The notes under the pieces were generated by a model. It did not search any database and was not told where the DNA came from. It worked only from the letters and a program-made list of their open reading frames with translations. Positions 1 to 9,123 of a stretch of DNA of 64,000 nt are shown here, piece by piece (the stretch's first letter is position 1; every line of letters starts with the position of its first letter). The translations under genes were made by a program, and so were the position numbers. The DNA is from Psychroserpens mesophilus (GTDB lineage Bacteria > Bacteroidota > Bacteroidia > Flavobacteriales > Flavobacteriaceae), in NCBI RefSeq assembly GCF_000826645.1, contig NZ_JXJP01000030.1:1-64000 (forward strand), given 5' to 3'.

Positions 1-31
1 TAATTAGGGATTTTTTTTAAGTATTTAAGTT

Positions 32-1036
32 TTAAGCGTCACCCTTAATGAGTGCCCTTACTTTGTCTTCAAGTTCATCCATTAATTCAGGATTATCTTT
101 AATTAATGCTTTAACGGCATCTCTCCCTTGACCGAGTTTGGTTTCACCATAACTAAACCAAGAACCACTTTTTTTAATAATTTCGTGTTCAACTGCTAAA
201 TCTAATACTTCACCTACTTTTGAAATTCCTTCACCATACATGATGTCAAACTCACACATTTTAAAAGGTGGCGCAACTTTGTTTTTTACTACTTTAACTC
301 TTGTTTTATTACCTGCTACATTGCCATCAGTTTCTTTAATTTGAGTAGATCGTCTAATATCTAGTCTTACAGAGGCATAAAATTTTAAGGCATTTCCACC
401 AGTAGTAGTTTCGGGATTTCCAAACATCACACCAATTTTTTCTCTAAGCTGATTAATAAAGATTACTGTGCAATTGGTCTTGCTAATAGAACCCGTTAAT
501 TTTCTCAATGCCTGAGACATTAAACGAGCGTGAAGTCCCATTTTAGAATCTCCCATTTCACCTTCAATTTCACTTTTTGGTGTCAATGCCGCAACAGAAT
601 CTATCACCACAATATCTATAGCTCCAGAGCGAATTAAATTATCGGCAATTTCAAGCGCTTGTTCACCATTGTCTGGTTGAGAAATGATAAGATTATCAAT
701 ATCAACTCCTAATTTTTCTGCATATGTTCTATCAAAAGCATGTTCAGCGTCTATAAAAGCAGCTATACCTCCAGCTTTCTGTGCTTCAGCAATGGCATGA
801 AGTGTTAATGTGGTTTTACCAGAAGATTCTGGTCCGTAAATTTCAATCACTCTTCCTCTTGGATAACCTCCAACACCTAATGCAATATCTAGCCCTAAAG
901 AACCAGAAGAAATGGCGTCAACATCAACGACTGCCTGGTCGCTCATTTTCATAACGGTTCCTTTTCCATAGGCTTTATCAAGCTTATCTAAGGTTAATTT
1001 TAAGGCTTTTAATTTGGCTTCTTTTTCACTACTCAT
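32..1036 (-). CDS. recA: Recombinase RecA
   Basis: RecA is the ATP-dependent strand-exchange protein of homologous recombination and the co-protease of the SOS response. The 334-residue product has the usual RecA length. The Walker A loop GPESSGKTT starts near residue 68, and the core motifs [18 protein letters not shown] and [18 protein letters not shown] follow in the expected order. The start MSSEKEAK matches the N-terminal helix expected before [10 protein letters not shown]. The gene is transcribed leftwards from a probable promoter at 1065-1095 and is divergent from trhO. No LexA box was recognised. Identification is secure. Confidence 0.99.
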   Translation of the reverse strand: MSSEKEAKLKALKLTLDKLDKAYGKGTVMKMSDQAVVDVDAISSGSLGLDIALGVGGYPRGRVIEIYGPESSGKTTLTLHAIAEAQKAGGIAAFIDAEHAFDRTYAEKLGVDIDNLIISQPDNGEQALEIADNLIRSGAIDIVVIDSVAALTPKSEIEGEMGDSKMGLHARLMSQALRKLTGSISKTNCTVIFINQLREKIGVMFGNPETTTGGNALKFYASVRLDIRRSTQIKETDGNVAGNKTRVKVVKNKVAPPFKMCEFDIMYGEGISKVGEVLDLAVEHEIIKKSGSWFSYGETKLGQGRDAVKALIKDNPELMDELEDKVRALIKGDA

Positions 1037-1064
1037 TACAATCTGTTTTTATTTGATAGGTCTG

Positions 1065-1095
1065 CTAAATTACAATAAGTTTTAATTTTTTTCAA
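1065..1095 (-). promoter_or_regulatory. Putative recA promoter (Bacteroidota type)
   Basis: Read on the minus strand, TTG at 1095-1093 is followed after 20 bases by TAATTTAG at 1072-1065. This is one mismatch from the Bacteroidota -7 consensus TAnnTTTG, with an allowed spacing. It lies about 30 bases upstream of the recA ATG. This is a pattern match only. Confidence 0.45.
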
Positions 1096-1211
1096 TCTTC
1101 TGACGCAACCTTTTTAAACATTTTGCATCTACCAATTGAGATTGGGAAATCTTGCTATGAAAAAGGTCAGTTACATGACGTATCCACTTAAATTAAATTC
1201 TAATAATTAGA

Positions 1212-1304
1212 ATGAGATTTTTTAGAAAAATTATTTTTAACAACGCATTAGGTATTACAGTTACCGTACATATAAACAGTAACTGTAAAGCCGATGGTGG
1301 CTAA
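1212..1304 (+). CDS. Possible 30-codon peptide in structured intergenic region
   Basis: An ATG at 1212 opens 30 codons (MRFFRKIIFN at the start, a single Cys near the end, and C-terminal ADGG), ending in TAA at 1302-1304. A 17-codon ORF (1157-1210) ends one base before this ATG. The N-terminus is basic and hydrophobic. No family was recognised. The coding stretch contains a 9-bp inverted repeat (1256-1264 with 1279-1287), so the segment may be RNA rather than coding. No consensus promoter was seen upstream. Coding status is doubtful. Confidence 0.25.
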   Translation: MRFFRKIIFNNALGITVTVHINSNCKADGG

Positions 1305-1397
1305 CTCGTAAAATATTTTTAAGATCAAATTAAAAATATTAATAACGAGTTAGTCTGTAAAAAAAGCACTTTGGATAACCCATAAGTGCTTTTTTGT
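1256..1397 (+). ncRNA. Candidate structured RNA: two stem-loops plus terminator
   Basis: Three inverted repeats follow one another. The first is TACAGTTAC (1256-1264) with GTAACTGTA (1279-1287), a perfect 9-bp stem. The second is a two-part stem, CTAACTCGT (1301-1309) with ACGAGTTAG (1345-1353), enclosing AATATTTTTAA (1312-1322) with TTAAAAATATT (1330-1340). The third is a rho-independent-like hairpin, AAAAAAGCACTT pairing with AAGTGCTTTTTT, ending near 1395. The arrangement resembles a short terminated transcript. No known RNA family was recognised, and the strand is inferred from order and from the T-run. Confidence 0.35.
1359..1396 (+). terminator. Intrinsic terminator (bidirectional form)
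   Basis: An A-run plus GCACTT, a loop of about 13 bases, then AAGTGC followed by six T. It would stop rightward transcription just before the trhO promoter. The flanking A-run and T-run allow function on either strand. Confidence 0.7.
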
Positions 1398-1408
1398 TGT
1401 TTTATATT

Positions 1409-1436
1409 TTGATACTCAATGCTTTTTCTATCTTTG
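1409..1436 (+). promoter_or_regulatory. trhO promoter (TTG-N17-TATCTTTG)
   Basis: TTG at 1409-1411, exactly 17 bases, then TATCTTTG at 1429-1436 is a full match to the Bacteroidota sigma-ABfr consensus TTG-N17-23-TAnnTTTG. It lies 36 bases upstream of the trhO ATG and immediately after a terminator. Confidence 0.75.
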
Positions 1437-1472
1437 CAATTCATATTTTTTAACACCTAAAATTAGTATAGC

Positions 1473-2537
1473 ATGCAACTGTACAATAACTTAAGTGCTA
1501 AAGAAAGAGCAGAACTTATCGAGAAAGCGGGAAAAGACCGCTTAACAATCTCTTTCTACAAGTACGCCAAAATTGGTAATACCGAAATTTTTAGAAACCA
1601 TATGTTTTTAGCCTGGAACGATTTAGATGTTCTTGGAAGAATTTATGTAGCTAAAGAAGGCATCAATGCCCAACTATCAGTTCCAGCTGAAAATTTCCAA
1701 AATTTTAAAAATCACCTGGATACTATTTCTTTTTTAGAAAACGTAAGATTAAACATCGCTATTGAGCATGATAATTTTGCTTTTTTAAAGTTAAAAGTTA
1801 AAGTGCGTCACAAAATTGTTGCTGATGGATTAAATGATGATACTTTTGATGTAACTAATAAAGGAATTCATGTTAATGCTGAGACTTTTAACTATTTAAT
1901 TGAAGATCCAAATACCGTTTTGGTAGACATGCGAAATCACTATGAAAGTGAGATTGGGCATTTTAAAAATGCAGTGACTCCAGATGTTGATACGTTTAGA
2001 GAATCGTTAGATTTAATTGAAGAAGACCTCAAGGAACACAAAGAAGATAAAAATCTGGTGATGTATTGCACTGGCGGAATTCGTTGTGAAAAAGCGAGTG
2101 CTTACTACAAGCACAAAGGGTTTAAAAAGGTGTTTCAGCTTGAAGGAGGTATCATCAATTATGTAAGACAGGTTGAAGCTAATGATTTAGAAAATAAATT
2201 TATTGGAAAAAACTTTGTGTTTGATGAGCGTCGTTCTGAGCGAATTTCTGAAGATATCATTGCCAATTGTCATCAATGTGGTCAACCTGCAGATTTACAT
2301 ACCAATTGTGCAAATGAAGCTTGTCATTTATTATTTATTCAGTGTGATGACTGTAAAGAACAAATGGAAAATTGTTGTTCTTCAAATTGCATGGAAATAA
2401 ACAGATTGCCTTACGAAGAACAAAAGGAACTGCGAAAAGGACAAGGTAATAGTAATGATATTTTTAAAAAGGGAAGAGCAGATCACCTACCTTATAAAAA
2501 AGACTTAAGAAACATTTTTGAAGTATTAAAGAAATAA
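1473..2537 (+). CDS. trhO: tRNA uridine(34) hydroxylase TrhO (rhodanese family)
   Basis: TrhO (YceA family) carries out oxygen-dependent 5-hydroxylation of wobble uridine 34 in tRNA. The 354-residue product has an N-terminal acylphosphatase/ferredoxin-like domain (KEGINAQLSV), a central rhodanese domain whose active-site loop MYCTGGIRCEKA carries Cys199 and Cys205, and a C-terminal Cys-rich segment with several CxxC pairs (CHQCG, CDDC, CCSSNC), probably a metal site. The gene stands alone behind a good promoter at 1409-1436. A 65-codon ORF in another frame at 2203-2400 is a shadow. Family assignment is secure; the enzymatic role is taken from characterised homologues. Confidence 0.95.
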   Translation: MQLYNNLSAKERAELIEKAGKDRLTISFYKYAKIGNTEIFRNHMFLAWNDLDVLGRIYVAKEGINAQLSVPAENFQNFKNHLDTISFLENVRLNIAIEHDNFAFLKLKVKVRHKIVADGLNDDTFDVTNKGIHVNAETFNYLIEDPNTVLVDMRNHYESEIGHFKNAVTPDVDTFRESLDLIEEDLKEHKEDKNLVMYCTGGIRCEKASAYYKHKGFKKVFQLEGGIINYVRQVEANDLENKFIGKNFVFDERRSERISEDIIANCHQCGQPADLHTNCANEACHLLFIQCDDCKEQMENCCSSNCMEINRLPYEEQKELRKGQGNSNDIFKKGRADHLPYKKDLRNIFEVLKK

Positions 2538-2573
2538 AGTAAACTGTCTATTAAGTCAATAAAAAAGTATAAT

Positions 2574-2645
2574 TGTCACATTGAGCGCAGTCGAAATGTC
2601 TTAGAAATCAATCATATAGATTTCTCGACTGCACTCAAAATGACA
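2574..2645. repeat. Palindromic intergenic repeat (GAGCGCAGTCGA family)
   Basis: A 72-bp imperfect inverted repeat runs from TGTCACATTGAGCGCAGTCGA to TCGACTGCACTCAAAATGACA, with an inner GAAATC/GATTTC stem. It lies between the convergent trhO and M23 genes, where the hairpin could also end transcription. Shorter relatives occur at 26253, 35226 and 38777. Confidence 0.8.
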
Positions 2646-2674
2646 GATTTGATTTTAAACTACTTCTTTTAGGT

Positions 2675-4075
2675 TTATTCCTTAATTAGTTTAATTGTTT
2701 TCATTTCATTAGCTTCACTTTCCAGCCTAACAAAGTACATTCCGTTTGAAAAATCAGATACATTTATTTGACTTATTCCATTTGAGGTATCTTCAATATT
2801 TAGAACTGTTTTTCCTAAAATATCTACAATATGAGCCTTCACTACTTTTGTTTTAGAAGAAATATTAATGACATCATTAAACGGATTAGGATATACGGAA
2901 GTTTGATTAAAATTGTTCTCATCAATACTTAAAGGATCTATAACATTAAAAGTATGTGTGACAGTTTCTCCAGCATAAGTAGCTTCCCATTTCCATTCTC
3001 CAGCGACATCAGGATAAGCAGTCCACCTCCACCAAGAGGCATAAAAGTTGTCTGTTAAATCATGAGCCCAGTTAAAATAATCAGTGTTATCAGGTTTTAT
3101 TATTCTTAAGTTAGCGCTAGTTCCTGAAACTTGATCTTTTAAAAATATGGTAAAAAACACCTCCTGATTGATTTCAAATTGGTTACTTTCATTGGTGGTT
3201 TCTGATGTTGGGCATGTTGGAAAAACAGGATCTGCAGTATGCGTTAGTACCGCATTAATGCCAGGATCGTTATATGGTCTCTGGCTTGCCCACCACGAAT
3301 CTGAAGTTGTTGAATTACAAGTCCCAACATAAGGATCAACTATTGTTGTAAAAGTCTCATCAGTAAGAACTTCAAAATGTAAATGTGGTCCAGTTGAAAT
3401 GCCTGAACTTCCTACAATGCCTAGGTATTCGCCAACAGAAACCATATCACCAACATTTTTTGAAGTGGTAGAACCATTTTTCATGTGTCCGTAAGCAGCA
3501 ACACTACCATCGCCGTGTTGTACGATTATTATATTCCAAGGATTTGGATTATTAAAAGAACAACTTCTGTCGAATTCTCCATCATGTTTCACAATAATTT
3601 GACCAGGAGCGGCAGCTATAATTTCAACATCGTCGTCGTCCATCATTTTCCATCCAAATGGCCACGTAAACATATCAGTACCTTGATGATTGTATCCAGC
3701 ACTTGTGTCATAAGTTCTCGTTCCACAGTTATAATCGTTTAACTGATTTGGGAATCCAGTATCATGATCTACATATCCACTAATACCGTAAATTTCGTTG
3801 TAGCTTACACCATTAGCTTTTTGTAAAGGCCATTCAAAAAGTGGGTGATTACCTCTTCTGTCTTCTGAAAATGATAATTTATGCTCTTGTCGTAATTCTT
3901 CAATGTTAGCTTGAATTTCTTGAATCATATCACGTCGTTGTTCTGGGGTTATACAAGATTTTTTTTCAGGATTGAAAACGAATTCACCTCCACCGACTTC
4001 AGAGTTAGGAGATTGAGCATAGCTGAATAAAACAAAAAAAAGAGCTAAAAAGGAAAGTGTAGTTTTAAATTTCAT
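2675..4075 (-). CDS. Secreted M23-family metallopeptidase with T9SS sorting tail
   Basis: A predicted zinc endopeptidase of the lysostaphin/LytM (M23) type, which usually cleaves peptidoglycan cross-bridges or glycine-rich peptides outside the cell. The 466-residue precursor begins with a signal peptide ending near SYAQ. The peptidase core carries the ligands of HQGTD and GPHLHFEV, with HGDGSVAAYGHMKNG between them. A beta-rich domain follows. The last about 80 residues (SVYPNPFND to IKLIKE) match the Por secretion tail, so the protein should cross the outer membrane by T9SS. It is convergent with trhO and has no operon partner. Substrate is unknown. Confidence 0.9.
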   Translation of the reverse strand: MKFKTTLSFLALFFVLFSYAQSPNSEVGGGEFVFNPEKKSCITPEQRRDMIQEIQANIEELRQEHKLSFSEDRRGNHPLFEWPLQKANGVSYNEIYGISGYVDHDTGFPNQLNDYNCGTRTYDTSAGYNHQGTDMFTWPFGWKMMDDDDVEIIAAAPGQIIVKHDGEFDRSCSFNNPNPWNIIIVQHGDGSVAAYGHMKNGSTTSKNVGDMVSVGEYLGIVGSSGISTGPHLHFEVLTDETFTTIVDPYVGTCNSTTSDSWWASQRPYNDPGINAVLTHTADPVFPTCPTSETTNESNQFEINQEVFFTIFLKDQVSGTSANLRIIKPDNTDYFNWAHDLTDNFYASWWRWTAYPDVAGEWKWEATYAGETVTHTFNVIDPLSIDENNFNQTSVYPNPFNDVINISSKTKVVKAHIVDILGKTVLNIEDTSNGISQINVSDFSNGMYFVRLESEANEMKTIKLIKE

Positions 4076-4233
4076 AATTGTAAGTTTTACGTTTATATGA
4101 TATCATCGAAAGAGAATTAAATTGTGAGCATCTTAAACTCATTATTTTTTGTTAAAAAAAATGTATGCCACACAGATTAAAGAAAAAGAAATCTGGTTCA
4201 TCTTATTCATGGATTATACTTAATAAATAATCT

Positions 4234-4241
4234 TATCTTTA
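4234..4241 (+). promoter_or_regulatory. Putative -7 element for the ricT-gldH-PBP operon
   Basis: TATCTTTA matches seven of eight positions of TAnnTTTG, 67 bases upstream of the ricT-like ATG. No clear TTG partner is present. A 20-codon ORF starting at 4258 overlaps the downstream start and could be a leader, but nothing else supports it. Confidence 0.3.
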
Positions 4242-4308
4242 CATTTCAAAAGAACTATGAATCGTCTTCTGAAATTACTATTTTTCAGAATCTATATATA
4301 TAAAACTT

Positions 4309-5481
4309 ATGAGTTGTAACAGTTGCTCAACTGGAAAAGATGGACAACCAAAAGGATGCAAAAACAATGGAACTTGTGGCACAGATAGCTGTAACAAATT
4401 AACTGTTTTTGATTGGTTGGCTAATATGTCGTTACCTCAAGGTGAAGAACCTTTTATTGGTGTTGAGGTGCGTTTTAAAAACGGAAGAAAACAATACTAT
4501 AAAAACACCGAAAATTTGTCTTTAAGTATTGGAGATATTGTTGCTACACAAGCACAATCTGGCCATGATATTGGCATGGTAACACTTACTGGTGAATTGG
4601 TAAGAGTTCAAATGAAACGCAAAAAAATAGATATTAATGATGAAGAAAACGTCTTAAAAATCTATAGAAAAGCATCTCAAAAAGATATTGACGTTTGGTC
4701 TGATGCCAGAGATAAAGAGGAACCAATGAAGGTTAAAGCACGTCAATTTGCTATTGATTTAAAACTCAAAATGAAAATTTCTGATATCGAATATCAAGGT
4801 GATGCCAGTAAAGCCACATTTTATTATACTGCTGAAGAACGCGTTGATTTTAGAGAATTAATTAAATTGTTTGCTCGTGAATTTAGAACACGTATTGAGA
4901 TGAAGCAAGTTGGTTTCCGACAAGAAGCTGCTCGTCTAGGAGGAATTGGTTCTTGCGGTAGAGAGTTATGCTGCTCTACCTGGCTAACCGATTTCAGATC
5001 AGTGAGTACATCTGCTGCTCGATACCAACAATTATCATTGAACCCATTAAAGTTGGCTGGTCAATGTGGGAAACTTAAGTGTTGTTTAAATTATGAGTTA
5101 GATGCCTATTTAGATGCTCTAAAAGCATTCCCTAAAAATGACACCAAATTATATACTGAAAAAGGAACAGCAGTTTGCCAGAAAACGGATATTTTTAAAG
5201 GACATCTTTGGTATGCTTATGAAGGTGAATGGATGAATTGGCACGTGCTTACAACAGATCAGGTTAGAGAAATTATTGATAAAAATAAAGCAAAACAAAA
5301 AGTTGCTAGCTTAGAGGAATATGCTGCTGAGCTAATTCAAGATACTAAAACCGAGTTTGAAAACGTTGTTGGTCAAGATAGTTTAACCCGTTTCGATAGT
5401 CCAAAACGCAACAACAAACGTAAAAATAATAAAGGTAAACAAAGACGTCGTCAAAAGCCTCAGAATAATGCTAAAAAGTAA
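4309..5481 (+). CDS. PSP1-domain protein, RicT-like
   Basis: The 390-residue protein holds a PSP1 domain with a Cys cluster (GSCGRELCC, then CGKLKCC), the hallmark of RicT/YaaT. In Bacillus this protein joins a Fe-S-containing complex that stimulates RNase Y and development. An extra Cys-rich N-terminus (CNSCSTGKDG, CGTDSC) could hold metal. The C-terminus is a basic Arg/Lys/Asn-rich tail (KRNNKRKNNKGKQRRR), likely disordered and able to bind RNA. The gene opens an operon: its end overlaps gldH by 14 bases, and a PBP1A gene follows. The functional role in Bacteroidota is inferred, not shown. Confidence 0.9.
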   Translation: MSCNSCSTGKDGQPKGCKNNGTCGTDSCNKLTVFDWLANMSLPQGEEPFIGVEVRFKNGRKQYYKNTENLSLSIGDIVATQAQSGHDIGMVTLTGELVRVQMKRKKIDINDEENVLKIYRKASQKDIDVWSDARDKEEPMKVKARQFAIDLKLKMKISDIEYQGDASKATFYYTAEERVDFRELIKLFAREFRTRIEMKQVGFRQEAARLGGIGSCGRELCCSTWLTDFRSVSTSAARYQQLSLNPLKLAGQCGKLKCCLNYELDAYLDALKAFPKNDTKLYTEKGTAVCQKTDIFKGHLWYAYEGEWMNWHVLTTDQVREIIDKNKAKQKVASLEEYAAELIQDTKTEFENVVGQDSLTRFDSPKRNNKRKNNKGKQRRRQKPQNNAKK

Positions 5482-5968
5482 GTATCGCATTGTTTTTTTA
5501 ATGGCCTTAATTGCTGTCTCATGCGATTCTAATCGTGTTTTTGACCAGTATAAGTCCATTCCAGATCAATGGCATAAAGATTCAATTGTGACTTTTAAAG
5601 TTTCACCACCAGACACTATTAGTAATTATAATTTGTTTGTCAATTTGAGAAACACCAGTGATTACAAATACAGTAATTTATTTTTGGTTGTTGAATTAAA
5701 CTATCCTAATGGAAAAACCGTAAAAGATACCTTAGAGTATCGAATGGCTGCTCCAGATGGAACATTTCTGGGTTCAGGATTTACAGATATAAAAGAAAAT
5801 AAACTATGGTATAAGGGTTATGAAGAACCTTTTGTATTTAATGAAGCGGGAGAATACCTAATTAAAGTTCAACATGCTATGCGTAAAAATGGCGAAGTAA
5901 AAGGGGTGTTAAGTCTTGAAGGTATTACAGATGTAGGTTTTAGAATTGAGAGAGATATTAATAATTAG
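5468..5968 (+). CDS. gldH: Gliding motility lipoprotein GldH
   Basis: GldH is a lipoprotein needed for gliding in Flavobacterium. The 166-residue sequence starts with a type II signal peptide (lipobox ending AVSC, Cys near residue 19), followed by VFDQYKSIPDQWHKDS and the beta-rich region typical of the family. It overlaps the ricT-like gene and ends two bases before the PBP1A start, so the three genes are probably co-transcribed. The lipoprotein would sit at the inner face of the outer membrane or in the periplasm. The assignment is by sequence recognition; whether this strain glides cannot be told from the window. Confidence 0.92.
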   Translation: MLKSKYRIVFLMALIAVSCDSNRVFDQYKSIPDQWHKDSIVTFKVSPPDTISNYNLFVNLRNTSDYKYSNLFLVVELNYPNGKTVKDTLEYRMAAPDGTFLGSGFTDIKENKLWYKGYEEPFVFNEAGEYLIKVQHAMRKNGEVKGVLSLEGITDVGFRIERDINN

Positions 5969-5970
5969 TT

Positions 5971-8325
5971 ATGGCAAAAAAAATAACAAAAAAGAAATCG
6001 ACATCGACTACAACCGTTGATTTTTCTAAATATATACGTTGGTTTTGGATGACCTTTACAGGAGGCGTATTATTATTCATATTAACATTTTTGCTAGCAT
6101 CTTGGGGATTTTTAGGTGAAATGCCAGATCATACAATTTTAGAAAACCCTAAAACCCATTTGGCAACTGAAGTGATTTCTTCAGATGATAAAACCTTAGG
6201 CAAGTTTTATCTTAATGATAATCGAACGCCTGTTGATTACAGTGAACTGCCAAAGCATTTAGTTGATGCATTAGTAGCCACTGAAGACATTAGATATTAT
6301 GATCACTCTGGTATTGATGCCAGAGGAACTTTAAGAGCAATAGCAAAATTTGGTAAAGGTGGAGGAGCGAGCACAATTTCACAGCAACTGGCTAAACAAT
6401 TATTCACAAAACAAGTCTCATCAAATAAAATACAACGCGTATTTCAAAAGGTAAGAGAATGGATTATTGCTATCCGATTGGAACGTCAATACACCAAGGA
6501 AGAAATCATTGCTATGTATTTCAATATCTATGATTTTGGAAATAATGCTGATGGCATTAGAAGTGCAGCCCGAATTTATTTTGGAAAAGAACCGAAAGAG
6601 TTAGATCTTAAAGAATCTGCAATGCTGGTTGGCATGTTTAAAAACTCTTCCTTGTATAACCCAAGACCACATCGTAATCCTGAAGGCACAAAAAACAGAA
6701 GAAATGTAGTGTTCAGCCAAATGGAAAAGTATGAGTTCATTACTGAAGCTCAAAAAGATTCACTTCAAAAAACAGAGTTAGATTTAAATTATTCACCAGA
6801 ATCGCATCGCGAAGGCATAGCAACCTATTTTAGAGCGTACCTTGATGGTTTTATGAAAGACTGGATTAAAAATAATCCTAAACCAGATGGCGGAAATTAT
6901 AATTTGTATAATGACGGACTCAAAATTTACACAACGATAGATTCTAGAATGCAGCAACATGCTGAAGATGCAGTACAAAGACACATGCCAAGACTTCAGG
7001 CTGAATTTGATCATCAAAATACACCTGACCGAAATAAAACAGCGCCTTTTTTAGAGCTTGATGAGAGCGAAATCAAATCGCTTTTAAAAACTTCAATGCG
7101 ACGTTCTGAACGCTGGAGAGTTTTAAAAAGCCAAGGGAAAACTGAAAAGGAAATTGAAGCCTCTTTTGAGAAACCAGTCCAAATGACTGTTTTTACCTGG
7201 AAAGATGGTAATGCATCAGAGATTGATACCATCATGAAGCCTATTGATTCTATGCGCTATTACAAATCATTTTTACAACCAGGTATGATGTCTATGGATC
7301 CGCAAACGGGCCATGTAAAAGCTTGGGTTGGCGGAATGAATTACAGACACTTTCAATACGATCATGTCAAGCAAGGAAAACGTCAGGTAGGTTCTACATT
7401 TAAACCATTTGTGTATGCAACTGCAATAGATCAATTGCATTTATCACCTTGCGATACTTTACCAAGACAACAAATTACGATTGAAGCTGGTAAGTATGGA
7501 AATCCTGATCCTTGGACAACTAAAAACTCTGATGGTCGTTATGACGGCTTTCTCACGCTTAAAGATGCTTTGGCAAATTCAGTCAACACAATTACTGCAA
7601 GATTAATGGATAAGGTTGGTCCACAACCTGTAATAGATATGGCTAGAAATTTAGGTGTCGAATCAGAAATTCCACCTGTTCCAGCAATTTCTCTGGGAAC
7701 ACCAGATTTAAGTGTCTATGAGATGGTTGCTGCGTATGCCACCTTTGCTAATAAAGGCGTTTATAATAAGCCTGTAATGGTCACTCGAATAGAAGACAAG
7801 AATGGAACTGTGTTATACCAATTTACTCCTGAGAGTCGTGATGTACTTAGTGATGAGGTTGCCTATACAACTGTGAATTTAATGGAAGGTGTTACTCAAA
7901 GTGGTTCTGGTCAACGATTAAGACATAACTGGGCAACTAAAGTACCAGTTTACAAAGAGATAATAACGGGTTACCCTTATGAACTTACAAATCCCATAGC
8001 TGGAAAAACAGGAACCACTCAAAATCAAAGTGATGGTTGGTTTATGGGAATGGTTCCAAACTTAGTTACAGGTGTTTGGGTAGGAGCAGAAGACAGGGCA
8101 GCACATTTTCAATCTATAACCTATGGACAAGGTGCATCTATGGCATTGCCAATTTGGGCATTATACATGAAAGCATGTTATGAAGATCCGGAATTAAACG
8201 TGTCTAAAGGTAATTTTGAAAGACCACAAAATCTTTCTATTGAAGTCGATTGTAGTAAACTAAGTAATGATGATTCCGATGGAAAAGATCCTGCCGATGA
8301 TTTAAAAGATGTTTTAGATTTTTAA
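5971..8325 (+). CDS. Class A penicillin-binding protein 1A
   Basis: A bifunctional peptidoglycan glycosyltransferase and DD-transpeptidase. The 784-residue protein has a short basic N-terminus, one membrane helix (about residues 20-45), a GT51 domain with the catalytic-Glu motif ATEDIRYYDHSGID and QQLAKQLF, and a transpeptidase domain with Ser475-T-F-Lys478, an SVN motif and KTGTT. The acidic C-terminus (NDDSDGKDPADDLKD) is probably a flexible periplasmic tail. It is the last gene of the ricT-like/gldH operon and is followed by a strong terminator. All catalytic motifs are present. Confidence 0.96.
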   Translation: MAKKITKKKSTSTTTVDFSKYIRWFWMTFTGGVLLFILTFLLASWGFLGEMPDHTILENPKTHLATEVISSDDKTLGKFYLNDNRTPVDYSELPKHLVDALVATEDIRYYDHSGIDARGTLRAIAKFGKGGGASTISQQLAKQLFTKQVSSNKIQRVFQKVREWIIAIRLERQYTKEEIIAMYFNIYDFGNNADGIRSAARIYFGKEPKELDLKESAMLVGMFKNSSLYNPRPHRNPEGTKNRRNVVFSQMEKYEFITEAQKDSLQKTELDLNYSPESHREGIATYFRAYLDGFMKDWIKNNPKPDGGNYNLYNDGLKIYTTIDSRMQQHAEDAVQRHMPRLQAEFDHQNTPDRNKTAPFLELDESEIKSLLKTSMRRSERWRVLKSQGKTEKEIEASFEKPVQMTVFTWKDGNASEIDTIMKPIDSMRYYKSFLQPGMMSMDPQTGHVKAWVGGMNYRHFQYDHVKQGKRQVGSTFKPFVYATAIDQLHLSPCDTLPRQQITIEAGKYGNPDPWTTKNSDGRYDGFLTLKDALANSVNTITARLMDKVGPQPVIDMARNLGVESEIPPVPAISLGTPDLSVYEMVAAYATFANKGVYNKPVMVTRIEDKNGTVLYQFTPESRDVLSDEVAYTTVNLMEGVTQSGSGQRLRHNWATKVPVYKEIITGYPYELTNPIAGKTGTTQNQSDGWFMGMVPNLVTGVWVGAEDRAAHFQSITYGQGASMALPIWALYMKACYEDPELNVSKGNFERPQNLSIEVDCSKLSNDDSDGKDPADDLKDVLDF

Positions 8326-8357
8326 ATTTTTTGAGATTCAGATTCTAGTAAAAATCC

Positions 8358-8389
8358 AAAGCCATTCATTTTAGAATGGCTTTATTATT
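8358..8389 (+). terminator. Terminator after PBP1A
   Basis: AAAGCCATTC (8358-8367) pairs perfectly with GAATGGCTTT (8374-8383) across a 6-base loop and is followed by a T-rich run. An in-frame ATG at 8376 for the next gene lies inside this hairpin, which argues against that start. Confidence 0.85.
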
Positions 8390-8420
8390 TCGTATTTTTC
8401 GGTATCAAAATATTATACTA

Positions 8421-9122
8421 ATGATTAATAAAAAAGTGGCTAATGTTTCCGAAGCTTTACAAGGCGTAAAGGACAATATGACCTTTATGTTTGGTGGTTT
8501 CGGTCTCTCAGGAATACCAGAAAATGCGATTGCAGAATTAGTTAAAAAGGGCGTAAAAGGTCTTAAATGTATTTCTAATAACGCAGGCGTTGATGATTTT
8601 GGATTGGGCTTATTATTGCAAGGAAAGCAGATCGATAAAATGACCTCGTCTTATGTTGGCGAGAATGACGAATTTGAACGGCAAATGTTATCTGGCGAGT
8701 TAGAAGTTGAATTAATTCCGCAAGGAACTTTAGCAGAACGCTGTAGAGCAGCACAAGCTGGATTTCCTGCAATTTACACACCAGCAGGTTATGGGACAGA
8801 AGTTGCTGAAGGTAAGGAAACCAGAGAATTTGACGGAAAAATGTATGTATTGGAATATGCCTTTAAAGCAGACTTTGCATTTGTAAAAGCATGGAAAGGT
8901 GATGCGGCAGGAAATCTTATCTTTAAAGGAACAGCTCGAAATTTTAATCCGAATATGTGTGGTGCAGCTAAAATAACTGTTGCTGAGGTTGAAGAATTAG
9001 TGCCTGTTGGAGAATTAGACCCGAACCAAATTCATATACCAGGTATTTTTGTACAGCGTATTTTTAAAGGAGAACGCTATGAAAAACGAATTGAACAACG
9101 AACAGTAAGACAAAGAGATTAA
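8421..9122 (+). CDS. scoA: Acyl-CoA:3-ketoacid CoA transferase, subunit A
   Basis: Alpha subunit of a family I CoA transferase that activates acetoacetate or a similar 3-oxoacid using succinyl-CoA. The N-terminal motif [17 protein letters not shown] and the later [20 protein letters not shown] are typical. I place the start at 8421 ([15 protein letters not shown]): the upstream in-frame ATG at 8376 is inside the PBP1A terminator and would add an unrelated leader. A putative -7 element, TATTTTTC, sits at 8393-8400. The beta subunit gene begins one base after this stop, which supports a heteromeric enzyme. Substrate specificity is inferred from the family. Confidence 0.93.
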   Translation: MINKKVANVSEALQGVKDNMTFMFGGFGLSGIPENAIAELVKKGVKGLKCISNNAGVDDFGLGLLLQGKQIDKMTSSYVGENDEFERQMLSGELEVELIPQGTLAERCRAAQAGFPAIYTPAGYGTEVAEGKETREFDGKMYVLEYAFKADFAFVKAWKGDAAGNLIFKGTARNFNPNMCGAAKITVAEVEELVPVGELDPNQIHIPGIFVQRIFKGERYEKRIEQRTVRQRD

Positions 9123-9123
9123 T

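Noticed and set aside
8376-8420. Extended N-terminus for the CoA transferase alpha subunit
   Set aside because: The ATG at 8376 is inside the hairpin of the PBP1A terminator and the added residues are unlike the family.
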